DNA of 64,000 bases from Candidatus Defluviilinea gracilis (GTDB lineage Bacteria > Chloroflexota > Anaerolineae > Anaerolineales > Villigracilaceae). Each line of letters opens with the position of its first letter. Position 1 is the first letter of the stretch. The stretch spans positions 434,001-498,000 of the forward strand of contig JADJWS010000002.1 in NCBI GenBank assembly GCA_016716235.1. Direction: 5' to 3'. Made by a program: the position numbers and the translations under genes. Positions 1 to 7,880 of this stretch are shown here, in pieces. A model generated the notes under the pieces. It was not told the DNA's origin and searched no databases. It saw only the letters and a program-made list of their open reading frames with translations.

Positions 1-1
1 G

Positions 2-376
2 TTGGTGTTTGATAGCGCCGAGTTCCGCGTGCGCTCGTCGCCGGTTCACCATATGATCCCGACCATCGGCTTGCGTGTGGAATGCCTGACCGATGGCAAA
101 GTGCTAACCTATTCTTGCGACACTGAGCCATGCGAGCAGACCGTCCGCCTTGCCGCGGGGGCAGATGTGCTCATCCATGAAGCCGCTGGAGCCGCGTTCG
201 GTCACTCCTCCGCCGAACAGGCGGGAGAGATCGCCGCGAAAGCCGAAGTGGGGAAGTTGTATCTGATCCATTATCCAACGGGGCGGTTTGCCAGTGGAGA
301 CATCGCCGCAGACGCTCGAAAAACGTTTACCGGCGAAGTGATCGTGGCGAAAGACTTTATGACGATCGAGCTATAA
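2..376 (+). CDS. MBL-fold metal-dependent hydrolase, RNase Z-like (3' part only)
   Basis: Only the C-terminal ~124 residues are inside the window; the reading frame is open to the left edge, so the true start lies upstream. The visible part has the second half of a metallo-beta-lactamase fold of the RNase Z/arylsulfatase-like type: an Asp-centred segment (YSCDTEP), LIHEAAG, an HSSAEQAGEIA helix and a final LIHYP histidine strand, the usual order of late metal ligands in this family. The family includes tRNA 3'-processing RNase Z and other phosphodiesterases or hydrolases; without the N-terminal HxHxDH motif I cannot choose. It converges on the HNH gene across a shared hairpin. Confidence 0.75.
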   Translation: MVFDSAEFRVRSSPVHHMIPTIGLRVECLTDGKVLTYSCDTEPCEQTVRLAAGADVLIHEAAGAAFGHSSAEQAGEIAAKAEVGKLYLIHYPTGRFASGDIAADARKTFTGEVIVAKDFMTIEL

Positions 377-379
377 AAA

Positions 380-410
380 AAACAATCCTCTCCGACGGAG
401 AGGATTGTTT
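380..410. terminator. Bidirectional intrinsic terminator
   Basis: A perfect ~15-bp inverted repeat (AAACAATCCTCTCCG and its complement) separates two convergent genes. A-rich sequence on the left and T-rich sequence on the right fit termination in both directions. Confidence 0.75.
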
Positions 411-912
411 ACCAGCCTGCGATAAAAGGCTCCCATTCTTGATACTCATTCAAATGCTTGCCGAAAATATACGCCGCATTGGCGGGAGGCTCCTTGGGCA
501 AATGATGTAACCGCATGTGCGCCTCTTCCACGCGCCTGCCGCCCTTCCGGTGATTGCATGAAGGGCACGCCGCGACCACGTTCGTCCACACGTGCGCGCC
601 GCCCATGTGTCGGGGCATCACGTGGTCCACTGTCAACCCGCCTTCGCGCTTCCCGCAATACTGACAGGTATAATTATCGCGGCGAAACACTTCGCGCCTC
701 GTCAACTTGACGTGCGGGCGCGGTCTATGAACCTGGCTTTCAAGCCGGATGATCGAAGGGCGCGGGAGCAACTCTCGAATGGTCCGAATGTGACCGCGAC
801 CGTTCAATACCATATCCGCCTTGCCAGCCAGCAACAAACCGACTGCCCGTCTTGTCGTGCACACGTTGATCGGTTCGAAATTAGCGTTCAACACCAATAC
901 AGGCTCGTACAT
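409..912 (-). CDS. HNH endonuclease family protein
   Basis: A 167-aa protein. The N-terminal ~70 residues (starting MYEPVLVLNANFEPINV) are the conserved lead-in of stand-alone bacterial HNH proteins. An HNH domain follows, with two zinc-binding Cys pairs (CQYC and CPSC), the VDH histidine, and the central Asn and final His (CNHRKGG). Such proteins are DNA nucleases of mostly unknown cellular role. I chose ATG 912 over GTG 933 because a TATAAT box lies at 935-940 and would put the upstream start at or before the transcript 5' end. No prophage or restriction partner is adjacent, so it is probably a housekeeping-type orphan. Confidence 0.85.
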   Translation of the reverse strand: MYEPVLVLNANFEPINVCTTRRAVGLLLAGKADMVLNGRGHIRTIRELLPRPSIIRLESQVHRPRPHVKLTRREVFRRDNYTCQYCGKREGGLTVDHVMPRHMGGAHVWTNVVAACPSCNHRKGGRRVEEAHMRLHHLPKEPPANAAYIFGKHLNEYQEWEPFIAGW

Positions 913-934
913 TCTGGCTCTACAAACAGGCACG

Positions 935-940
935 ATTATA
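935..940 (-). promoter_or_regulatory. -10 box upstream of HNH gene
   Basis: TATAAT on the minus strand, 22 nt before ATG 912. No convincing -35 hexamer is seen 17 nt upstream, so this is a moderate call made mainly because it decides the start codon. Confidence 0.4.
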
Positions 941-1006
941 CTGCCGAATATTTGAAAGCGTTAAAGTCGCTCCTCGAGATGTCATGAATCTGTTACAGGA
1001 AAGTTT

Positions 1007-1897
1007 GTGAACATACTAATCGCCGGCGGGACCGGGTTCCTCGGCTCAGCCCTCGCCGCCAGCCTGCAAGCGGATGGACACCAAGTGACCATTTTGACGC
1101 GGCGAAAGCCGCGCGCCGCGAATCACGTTCACTGGGATGGGCAGACTGCCGGGAGGTGGGGGCAGATCATCAACGAGATGGACGCGCTGATTAACGTTTC
1201 AGGATACAGCCTCGACCACGCGCCTTGGACTCAACAACGCAAGCGGCGATTCGAAGACTCGCGTGTCCTTCCCGCCCGCGCGCTTGTCTCTGCCATCGCC
1301 GGCGCTGACCGCCGCCTGAGTGTGTACCTCCAGACCTCTGGCATCAACTATTACGGCTTGCGCGGCAATACAGTCGCAGACGAATCGACCCCGCCCGGAG
1401 ATGATTTCCTCGCTCAACTTTCGGTCAAGTGGGAGGATGCGTCGCAACCGCTTGAACAACTCGGCGTTCGCAGGGTAATCTGCCGTTCCGCGGTTGTGCT
1501 TCATAAGAGTAAAGGGTTATTCCCGTTGATGAAACTACCCGTCAACTTGTTTTTTGGCGGCAAGTTTGGCGATGGGCGCCAAGCCATGCCTTGGATTCAT
1601 ATCGTGGATGAGATCGATGCCATGAAATTTCTGCTCACGCACAAATCTGCTTCAGGCGCATTCAACTTGATCTCCCCCGCGCAAACTTCCAATGCAGAGT
1701 TTATGCGCGGGGTCGCGTGGATTCTTCACCGCCCATATTGGTTTCATCTGCCGTCGTTTCTGTTGCGAGTGATGCTGGGTGAAATGAGCGTACTGCTGAC
1801 CGAAGGACGATACTCCCAACCCAAGCGGCTTCTTGATTTTGGTTTCACGTTTGAATACGATACATTGAAAAAAGCGCTGGCAAATTTGTCAGCCTAA
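1007..1897 (+). CDS. TIGR01777 family NAD(P)-dependent epimerase (YfcH/SulA-like)
   Basis: A 296-aa protein, the full length for the family. The N-terminus is an extended-SDR Rossmann motif (GGTGFLGSALA), followed by LTRR, a WDG segment and INVSG, typical of TIGR01777 proteins. YYG at about residue 120 is in the region of the SDR Tyr. The C-terminal DUF1731-type segment (FGFTFEYDTLKKAL) is intact. The function of this family is not settled; it includes a plant plastid division factor, and YfcH is a predicted nucleotide-sugar-like epimerase. The GTG start follows an ACAGGAAAG ribosome site. The lipoprotein gene starts 13 bp downstream, so the two may be cotranscribed. Confidence 0.9.
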   Translation: MNILIAGGTGFLGSALAASLQADGHQVTILTRRKPRAANHVHWDGQTAGRWGQIINEMDALINVSGYSLDHAPWTQQRKRRFEDSRVLPARALVSAIAGADRRLSVYLQTSGINYYGLRGNTVADESTPPGDDFLAQLSVKWEDASQPLEQLGVRRVICRSAVVLHKSKGLFPLMKLPVNLFFGGKFGDGRQAMPWIHIVDEIDAMKFLLTHKSASGAFNLISPAQTSNAEFMRGVAWILHRPYWFHLPSFLLRVMLGEMSVLLTEGRYSQPKRLLDFGFTFEYDTLKKALANLSA

Positions 1898-1910
1898 AAG
1901 GAGTTTTAGC

Positions 1911-2576
1911 ATGAAAAGAACTTTGGTTGCGATCCTGTTGTTATCTACGGCGTGCGCCCCGGGCGGATTCCCTCAAGGGGCTGTTCAACCCTTGCCGACA
2001 GCGCTCATCGATCAATCTTACCCGACGATTGAATCGGCTCCTGCGGCGCCGGTTCAATCCTCCAGCGGAATCAATGTGAGCGCAACCCGCGCCTGGCGCG
2101 ATGGAAAAAACGTCAACGCGGAAGTCTGCTTCACGTTGATCGACGGGTCAGACTGGTCGATTTGGGGCGCAAGTTTGCAATACGGCGGTGTGGCGTTGTT
2201 CGACTTCGCCTCGACCCTGCTAAGCATTCAAGAACCTGTGGAGGGCGCGTCTGGCCTTCGCTGTGATATGTTGTCCTTTTTCAACGTTCCGCCCGATGCC
2301 GATCTCTCGGCGGTAACGATCACTGTGGACGCCATTGCCGCCCTGCCGCGCCCGGAGGATTATTGCAACATTTACATTTCAAAAATTCAGCAGACCATGA
2401 ACGAACGAGGCACAGGCATCACGCTCGGATGCTCCGATGTGAATGGGGCGCCGGTCATGCAGGTGGTGGGCAAACCAGACAGCCTGTCGCAGGAAGAGGC
2501 GGAGCAGATCGTGTTTAGCGATGAGTTTTACACGATCCGCGGTCCCTGGTCGTTTGTCTTCAATCTTGGGCAGTGA
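1911..2576 (+). CDS. Predicted lipoprotein of unknown function
   Basis: A 221-aa secreted protein. It has a charged N-terminus (MKRT), a hydrophobic stretch and the lipobox LSTAC, so Cys15 should be lipidated and the protein anchored outside the membrane. A short low-complexity spacer rich in Pro/Ala/Ser follows, then a beta-rich domain with four further Cys (near CFTL, RCDM, DYCN and GCSD) that could form two disulfides. I recognise no family. AAGGAG lies 7 nt before the ATG. It follows the TIGR01777 gene and ends just before the tyrS promoter. Confidence 0.75.
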   Translation: MKRTLVAILLLSTACAPGGFPQGAVQPLPTALIDQSYPTIESAPAAPVQSSSGINVSATRAWRDGKNVNAEVCFTLIDGSDWSIWGASLQYGGVALFDFASTLLSIQEPVEGASGLRCDMLSFFNVPPDADLSAVTITVDAIAALPRPEDYCNIYISKIQQTMNERGTGITLGCSDVNGAPVMQVVGKPDSLSQEEAEQIVFSDEFYTIRGPWSFVFNLGQ

Positions 2577-2587
2577 TGGTTTATAAT
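2559..2587 (+). promoter_or_regulatory. Promoter of tyrS
   Basis: TATAAT at 2582-2587 with a weak -35 (TTCAAT, 2559-2564) at 17-bp spacing. It begins within the end of the lipoprotein gene and gives a transcript leader of about 120 nt. Confidence 0.55.
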
Positions 2588-2662
2588 CGGCGCATGTCTG
2601 GTTTCTCGCGCGTAGAAAAATCCTATGACTACCGCCGCCCCTAACTCAGCGATGGCGACTTG

Positions 2663-2697
2663 AACGCGTGGCGCCGTTGCGCCGCGCGTTTTTATTT
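2663..2697 (+). terminator. Attenuator-like hairpin in the tyrS leader
   Basis: A GC-rich stem (AACGCGTGGCGC, loop CGTT, GCGCCGCGCGTT with one G-U pair) runs straight into TTTTTATTT and lies between the promoter and the tyrS start. It has the form of an intrinsic terminator and could attenuate tyrS. I could not identify a T-box core or Tyr specifier loop, so the control signal is unknown. Confidence 0.5.
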
Positions 2698-2714
2698 GTG
2701 CCCGGAGGTTGTTC

Positions 2715-3914
2715 GTGAATATCGAAGAACAAGTTGAATTATTGATGCAAGGCACCGAATACGGTGACGAAGATACCAAGAAAGCAATGACTGCTGAACT
2801 GCGCGCGCGTCTCGCAGAAGGCAGACCTTTGCGCGTGTACTGCGGCTACGACCCAACCTCCACCGACTTGCATCTCGGGCATACCATCTCCATGCGAAAA
2901 CTTCGCCAGTTTCAGGATCTGGGTCATGAGGTCACGTTTCTGATCGGCAGTTACACGGCGTTGGTCGGCGACCCGTCTGACAAAAATAAAGCGCGCCCGA
3001 TTCTGACGGAAGCGCAAGTGGCTGAAAACGCGAAGACGTATTCCGATCAAGCCTTCCGTGTTCTCGACAGGGAGAAGACGCAGGTTCGATATAACGGAGA
3101 GTGGCTGAGTGAACTCTCCCTGCTCGATCTGATCCGCCTGGGGCAGAACTTCACGGTTCAGCAATTCCTTGCCCGTGAAAATTTTGCAAAACGCCTGGAA
3201 AAAGGCGAGGCGATCTACCTGCACGAAACTTTTTACGCGTTGATGCAAGGCTATGACGCGGTTGCCATGCAAACCGACGTTCAAGTTGGCGGCTCGGACC
3301 AGTTATTCAACATCATTGTGGCGGGGAGAAAATTGCAGGAGGCGCTTGGGCAAAAGCCGCTGGTGGGCATCATCACGGGAATCTTGCCCGGCACCGACGG
3401 CGTGCTACGCATGTCCAAATCTATCGGGAATATCGTGCCCATCAACACCGGTGCGGACGATATGTATGGCAAGTTGATGTCCATTCCCGATTTTGCCATG
3501 GGCGTTTATATGCGGCTTGTCACGCGCTGGAGTCCGGGGGAGATCGACAGCCTCGAAAGAGAATTATCCGAAGGGAAAGCGCACCCGCGCGATGTGAAGA
3601 TGAGGTTGGCGCGCGAGATTGTTTCGATTTTCTATGGCGACGCCGACGCCGCGTTGGCGCAGGAATCTTTTGTGAAGATGTTCCAGCAAAAAGAGATTCC
3701 CGATGAAATGCCCGAGTTCCAATTACAGCCGGGGCAAACCGTGCTGGATGTCATTCTCGCGGCGAAACTCACGGCAAGCCGGTCAGACGCGAAGCGGTTG
3801 TTCGATCAGAGGGGAGTGCGACTCGATGGGGAAACCATTGAGCGCGGAGACATACCTTTTCCGCATCCTGGCGTAATCCAAGTGGGTAAACGCAAATTCT
3901 TGCGGGTCAAATAA
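2715..3914 (+). CDS. tyrS: Tyrosine--tRNA ligase
   Basis: A class I aminoacyl-tRNA synthetase that charges tRNA-Tyr in the cytoplasm. Visible signatures: CGYDPTSTDLHLGH with the HIGH-class motif HLGH in the Rossmann fold; tyrosine-pocket segments LMQGYD and QVGGSDQ; RMSKS as the KMSKS loop; and a C-terminal S4-like RNA-binding domain from about residue 340. The HLGH spacing and GSDQ region fit the TyrZ-type (type 2) TyrRS. I chose GTG 2715 rather than TTG 2709 because GGAGG at 2704-2708 is 6 nt away. The leader carries a promoter and a terminator-like hairpin. The gene stands alone and converges on the HD-GYP gene. Confidence 0.97.
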   Translation: MNIEEQVELLMQGTEYGDEDTKKAMTAELRARLAEGRPLRVYCGYDPTSTDLHLGHTISMRKLRQFQDLGHEVTFLIGSYTALVGDPSDKNKARPILTEAQVAENAKTYSDQAFRVLDREKTQVRYNGEWLSELSLLDLIRLGQNFTVQQFLARENFAKRLEKGEAIYLHETFYALMQGYDAVAMQTDVQVGGSDQLFNIIVAGRKLQEALGQKPLVGIITGILPGTDGVLRMSKSIGNIVPINTGADDMYGKLMSIPDFAMGVYMRLVTRWSPGEIDSLERELSEGKAHPRDVKMRLAREIVSIFYGDADAALAQESFVKMFQQKEIPDEMPEFQLQPGQTVLDVILAAKLTASRSDAKRLFDQRGVRLDGETIERGDIPFPHPGVIQVGKRKFLRVK

Positions 3915-4057
3915 TGCGCCCCAGTACCTTCAGGCGGAAAACGCAGATTTTTCCCTTTGGATCAGCGACGCGTTTTCACCTGCCCTTGTGGGCGGTGCAA
4001 GGGGTTGCATCCAAACGCACTCTGTAAGGTAATCAGGGCCCCAGAGTCGAATTGCGA

Positions 4058-7000
4058 TCAATCATCTTTTTGTTCATCTTCGGCGATCATCGCGAGAAAC
4101 ACATTGACCACCTCGGGGTCAAACAACGCGCCGGAGTTTTCGCGGATGTATTGGATCACCTTTGGGCGGGGCCAAGCCTTTCGGTATGATCGGTCTGAAA
4201 GCAGGGCGTCCCAAACATCGACGACAGAAAAGATCCTCGCAGAGATCGGGATTTGTTCGCCCTTTAATTTATTTGGATATCCGCTACCGTCCCAGTGTTC
4301 GTGATGGCAGTAAGGAACGTCGAGCGAGTGGCGCAGGAATGTGATGGGGGCGAGCAAATCATAGGCATATTGCGGGTGGCGTCGCATTTCATCCCATTCA
4401 TCGGCTGTAAGTGGTCCTGTTTTTTTCAGGATTTGGTCTGGAACGCCCATTTTTCCGATATCATGGAGGAGCACTCCGCGATAGATATTTACGAGGTCTT
4501 CCTCTTTGATACCCATGGCGCTTGCCAGCCGCAAGGTCAGGTCGGTTACGCGGCGGGTATGTCCTTCGGTTTCGCGGTCTCTCAGTTCCAGCGCGCGCGC
4601 CCATCCCTCAAGGGTGGTATCGTATGCTTGGGTGAGTTCCTGATTCGACTTTTGTAAATTTTCAAATAAGTGCGCGTTGTCGATGGCGATGGCGGCTTGA
4701 CCAGCGAGCGTTTGGAGAAATTGCATCCAATCTGCGTTGGGGGAAAGCGGCGAACGATGGAACACCTCAAAGACACCTTTGATCTGTCCTTTGACGATCA
4801 GCGGGATGCCGATATATGTAACAAATCCCTCGCGTAACAAGAATGGATCTCGACGGGCTTCAGGAGAATTTTTCAAGTCGATCACATGATCGATTCTTCC
4901 CTTCATTACCACCTGCCCAGCCAATCCCTCGCCGATTCGCACCAGTGGGCGGGTGGGCGTGATCGTTTTGAACCCAGCGCTAGACAGGTAGGATAAACTC
5001 TGGATCTCCGGTCGATAAATAAGGATCTCGGCGGCGTCGACTTTCAATTGTCTGACAGAATATTCCGTCAGGATACTAAGCGTTACTTTCAAATCGGTGG
5101 AGGATGCGATCGCCGAATCGATATCGCGCAGGGTTGTCAGGCGGCGGATTTGTTCCTGCCCCTGTTCGAACAATTCCGTGCGGTGAACGGCATTGCCGGC
5201 GATCTCCGCCAGAATGGTCATCAGGTTTACTTCGTCATTCGTGATGTGCCGCTCCGAATCGATGAAAATCGCCAAAACGCCCACAATTCCCGCTGTCGAG
5301 TGAATCGGAATGGCGACCCCTCCCAGGCCGGGTAAAATGCTATCGCGGTTTTTCTCGTAGGTTAATGGATCGGCTCTTAAATCGCGCGAAATATACTTTG
5401 TGCCGGTGACGAAGGTTCGCCCAACGATTCCTTCCGTGGGTTTTAATTCTTTCACAGATATATTCAGTTCGTTCCCTTTGGCGATCCGTTGAACAAGGAG
5501 GTTGTCCGTCTGGCTGAAGAGCCAAATCGAACCATGCTCGGTGTTCATCAAACGCATTGTTTCATCCAGCAAGATTACGAGCATTTCATCCAGGGTCTGG
5601 GCAGTGCGCAGGTCGGCGGAGATCTGGTTGATGATTTCCAATTCTCGCACGCGGCGTTGTTCCGCTTTATAAAGGCGAAGCCGCTCAATGGCGCTTCCAA
5701 GCCCTCCCGCAATGGTAACCAGGAATCGCTCATCGCCATCGTCGAACGCATCCGGCGATCTGCTCTCCACGTTGATTACGCCGATGGTCCGCTCATTAAC
5801 CTGGATCGGCACACACAACTCCGAGCGAATTTCGGTTGCGATCGGCACATAAACATCTTCTTTACTTACATCGCCGGTCCTGATGGGTCTTCCAAGGCGA
5901 ACGGCTTTTCCGGTGATTCCCTGAGAGATGTGGAATCCATCCCTCCAACTGGAGATATTCGCCCCGCGGTAGGAGGGATGAGGAAACAAGACTTCGCCGG
6001 AAGAATCCAGCAAAAGGATGCCGCACACCTCTGTGTGAACATGGCTTATGATGCTGGTAATTTTTTCGATCAATTCATTTTCCGAGGTGGCAATTTCCGC
6101 CTCGGCCGTCGAAGCCATGTGCAGAACCGTCAACTCCTTCACTTGCCGGGAAAGCGACGACTCCGCTTTCTTAATGGCAGTGAGATCAGTGATCACCGCA
6201 ATCGCGCCCCGCTTTCCAATCTCGTTTGAACGCGGCGCGCCGCTGATAATCACAGGCACGGTATGACCCTGTTTATGGAGCAGTATGGATTCGTAGGTTG
6301 AAGACTGCCCGCGCTGACGGATTTCACTCTGTCGGTTAAGCGCCGCGCGCATGGACGGATCGGTAAAATCTGAGGGTCTTTGTCCGATAATGTCCTCTTG
6401 ACTCCGCCCGATTATTTTCGCATACGCAGGATTGACGTATTCAAACACGCCTTGTTCATTGGTGATGGTAAGACCCTGCGCCATGGTATTGAGGATTTGC
6501 AGGGCAAAATCTCGTTCATTTTGCAGGGCGGTTTGAATTTCCCGCTCTTTCGTAATATCCACTAGGATGCCGTGCCAGTAGATCGGGACCCCGTGATTAT
6601 CACGGATCAGGCTGGTATCCTCTTTGATCCAGATCACTTGGCCATCGCGCCGCACGATCCGATATTCTTCACGAAAGGGCGTTTCCTTGTTATGTGATAG
6701 GACGAACGCCTGTCTGATTCTCTCTTGATCGTCGGTATGAATGGTTTTGAACCAGTGGGTAGGATCCGAATACCAATCGGTTGGGGTGAAACCGGTCAAT
6801 TCCTCGTAACGAGGCGAAACATAGACCCCTGTTTCCTTGTCGTCTGCATTGCTAAGAAAAACGACGGCCGGCGTTTGTTCAATGAGCGTTTGGTATTTGA
6901 TCTCCGTATCGCGTAATGCCGCTTGTTCCTTCAGCAATCTGCTCTGGGCAATGGCATTGGTGATCACCACCGACAGGCGCAGTAAATAGTCGCTTTGTTT

Positions 7001-7312
7001 GACGAGATAGTCGGTGGCTCCACCCTTGAGCGCCGCAACCGCATTTTCCTGATCGCCCTGGCCAGTAACGAGAACAACCGGCATGATCGCCGAGCGGCTT
7101 TTGACATGCGTCAACAGATCTAGCCCGGTCCCGTCCGGCAGGCGAAGATCGGAGAGCACCAGATCGATATCGGTTTGCGAATCGAGGATATCCAAAGCGG
7201 CAGAAAGCGTCTCTGCGTGGATTAATTCAAACCCGCGCTGAAACGCATCTTCAAGCGCTCGCTCGGTGAGAGCTACGTGAGCGGGATCGTCTTCAACGTA
7301 TAATATTTTCAT
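4058..7312 (-). CDS. Response regulator with PAS, GAF and HD-GYP domains (predicted c-di-GMP phosphodiesterase)
   Basis: A 1084-aa soluble signalling protein. The order is a CheY-like receiver (about 1-125, with acidic EDD and SDLRLPDG containing the phospho-Asp, and a Lys near 109), two PAS domains with PAC segments (about 140-390), three GAF-like domains (about 400-890), and a C-terminal HD-GYP domain with HD at 950-951 (HDIGKMGVPD) and HHEHWDGSGYP at 1003-1013. All the metal-binding His/Asp positions of HD-GYP look intact, so c-di-GMP hydrolysis is likely. There is no transmembrane segment, so input probably comes from a separate histidine kinase and from ligands of the PAS/GAF modules. 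No kinase gene is adjacent. Confidence 0.93.
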   Translation of the reverse strand: MKILYVEDDPAHVALTERALEDAFQRGFELIHAETLSAALDILDSQTDIDLVLSDLRLPDGTGLDLLTHVKSRSAIMPVVLVTGQGDQENAVAALKGGATDYLVKQSDYLLRLSVVITNAIAQSRLLKEQAALRDTEIKYQTLIEQTPAVVFLSNADDKETGVYVSPRYEELTGFTPTDWYSDPTHWFKTIHTDDQERIRQAFVLSHNKETPFREEYRIVRRDGQVIWIKEDTSLIRDNHGVPIYWHGILVDITKEREIQTALQNERDFALQILNTMAQGLTITNEQGVFEYVNPAYAKIIGRSQEDIIGQRPSDFTDPSMRAALNRQSEIRQRGQSSTYESILLHKQGHTVPVIISGAPRSNEIGKRGAIAVITDLTAIKKAESSLSRQVKELTVLHMASTAEAEIATSENELIEKITSIISHVHTEVCGILLLDSSGEVLFPHPSYRGANISSWRDGFHISQGITGKAVRLGRPIRTGDVSKEDVYVPIATEIRSELCVPIQVNERTIGVINVESRSPDAFDDGDERFLVTIAGGLGSAIERLRLYKAEQRRVRELEIINQISADLRTAQTLDEMLVILLDETMRLMNTEHGSIWLFSQTDNLLVQRIAKGNELNISVKELKPTEGIVGRTFVTGTKYISRDLRADPLTYEKNRDSILPGLGGVAIPIHSTAGIVGVLAIFIDSERHITNDEVNLMTILAEIAGNAVHRTELFEQGQEQIRRLTTLRDIDSAIASSTDLKVTLSILTEYSVRQLKVDAAEILIYRPEIQSLSYLSSAGFKTITPTRPLVRIGEGLAGQVVMKGRIDHVIDLKNSPEARRDPFLLREGFVTYIGIPLIVKGQIKGVFEVFHRSPLSPNADWMQFLQTLAGQAAIAIDNAHLFENLQKSNQELTQAYDTTLEGWARALELRDRETEGHTRRVTDLTLRLASAMGIKEEDLVNIYRGVLLHDIGKMGVPDQILKKTGPLTADEWDEMRRHPQYAYDLLAPITFLRHSLDVPYCHHEHWDGSGYPNKLKGEQIPISARIFSVVDVWDALLSDRSYRKAWPRPKVIQYIRENSGALFDPEVVNVFLAMIAEDEQKDD

Positions 7313-7438
7313 CGATGGAATTGTAATCTTGCGTCGTCATAAATGCATGATCGATCAGCGACAGGATAAGTTACTAAGGCAATTATATGCTGAAATGAGC
7401 GGTTGAGGTTTGCAATTCTTGCGCATCATGCTGTGGCA

Positions 7439-7461
7439 ACAAAAAAACGCCTTGCGGCGTT
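7439..7461 (-). terminator. Terminator of the tRNA cluster
   Basis: On the minus strand an AACGCC/GGCGTT stem with a short loop is followed by a run of T, about 40 nt after tRNA-Cys. This fits termination of the Phe-Gly-Cys tRNA transcript. Confidence 0.7.
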
Positions 7462-7502
7462 CATTCTTCAAAAGTTTGTAACCGTCTATCAAAACTTGAG
7501 AG

Positions 7503-7573
7503 AGGCGTCGACGGGATTTGAACCCGTGGTGAGGGTTTTGCAGACCCTTGCCTTACCACTTGGCCACGACGCC
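7503..7573 (-). tRNA. tRNA-Cys (GCA)
   Basis: A 71-nt cloverleaf with 7-bp acceptor GGCGTCG/CGACGCC, anticodon loop TCTGCAAAA giving GCA, a GGTTCGAATCC T-arm and a U discriminator as expected for Cys. The 3' CCA is not encoded. It is last of three tRNAs in one transcript. Confidence 0.96.
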
Positions 7574-7585
7574 ATAAAAAAACTG

Positions 7586-7657
7586 AGCGGGCGATGGGAT
7601 TCGAACCCACGACCTTCTCCTTGGCAAGGAGACGTACTACCACTGTACTACGCCCGC
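7586..7657 (-). tRNA. tRNA-Gly (GCC)
   Basis: A 72-nt cloverleaf with acceptor GCGGGCG/CGCCCGC, anticodon loop TTGCCAA giving GCC, a GGTTCGAATCC T-arm and a U discriminator. CCA is not encoded. It lies between tRNA-Phe and tRNA-Cys. Confidence 0.96.
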
Positions 7658-7680
7658 ATTCGGTTAACGTTCACCGATAG

Positions 7681-7753
7681 TGCCGAGACACAGAATCGAA
7701 CTGTGGACACCGCGATTTTCAGTCGCGTGCTCTACCAACTGAGCTATCTCGGC
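7681..7753 (-). tRNA. tRNA-Phe (GAA)
   Basis: A 73-nt cloverleaf with acceptor GCCGAGA/TCTCGGC, anticodon loop CTGAAAA giving GAA, and an A discriminator. CCA is not encoded. It is first in the tRNA transcript, just downstream of a strong promoter. Confidence 0.96.
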
Positions 7754-7779
7754 GATGTTCCTTTGGTTAAGCGTGCGGA

Positions 7780-7808
7780 ATTTTACTTTGGGAGTAGGGG
7801 ATTGTCAA
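7780..7808 (-). promoter_or_regulatory. Promoter of the tRNA cluster
   Basis: TTGACA and TAAAAT on the minus strand with exactly 17 bp between them, ending 26 nt before tRNA-Phe. This is the best consensus-like promoter in the window, as expected for stable RNA. Confidence 0.8.
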
Positions 7809-7880
7809 GCAACGCCCTGCCAAACCTGCTCGATACCCCTGTTTCGTTTATCGCCAAATAAAACATCTTGGCAGGCGCTA

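Noticed and set aside
2588..2714. T-box riboswitch in the tyrS leader
   Set aside because: The leader is short and I found neither the T-box core sequence nor a Tyr specifier loop; only the terminator-like hairpin is supported.
5489..6229. 246-codon plus-strand frame
   Set aside because: Antisense to the HD-GYP regulator's GAF region; long only because of the GC-skewed codon usage.
7403..7861. Plus-strand open frame of 152 codons
   Set aside because: It runs antisense through three tRNA genes and their promoter.
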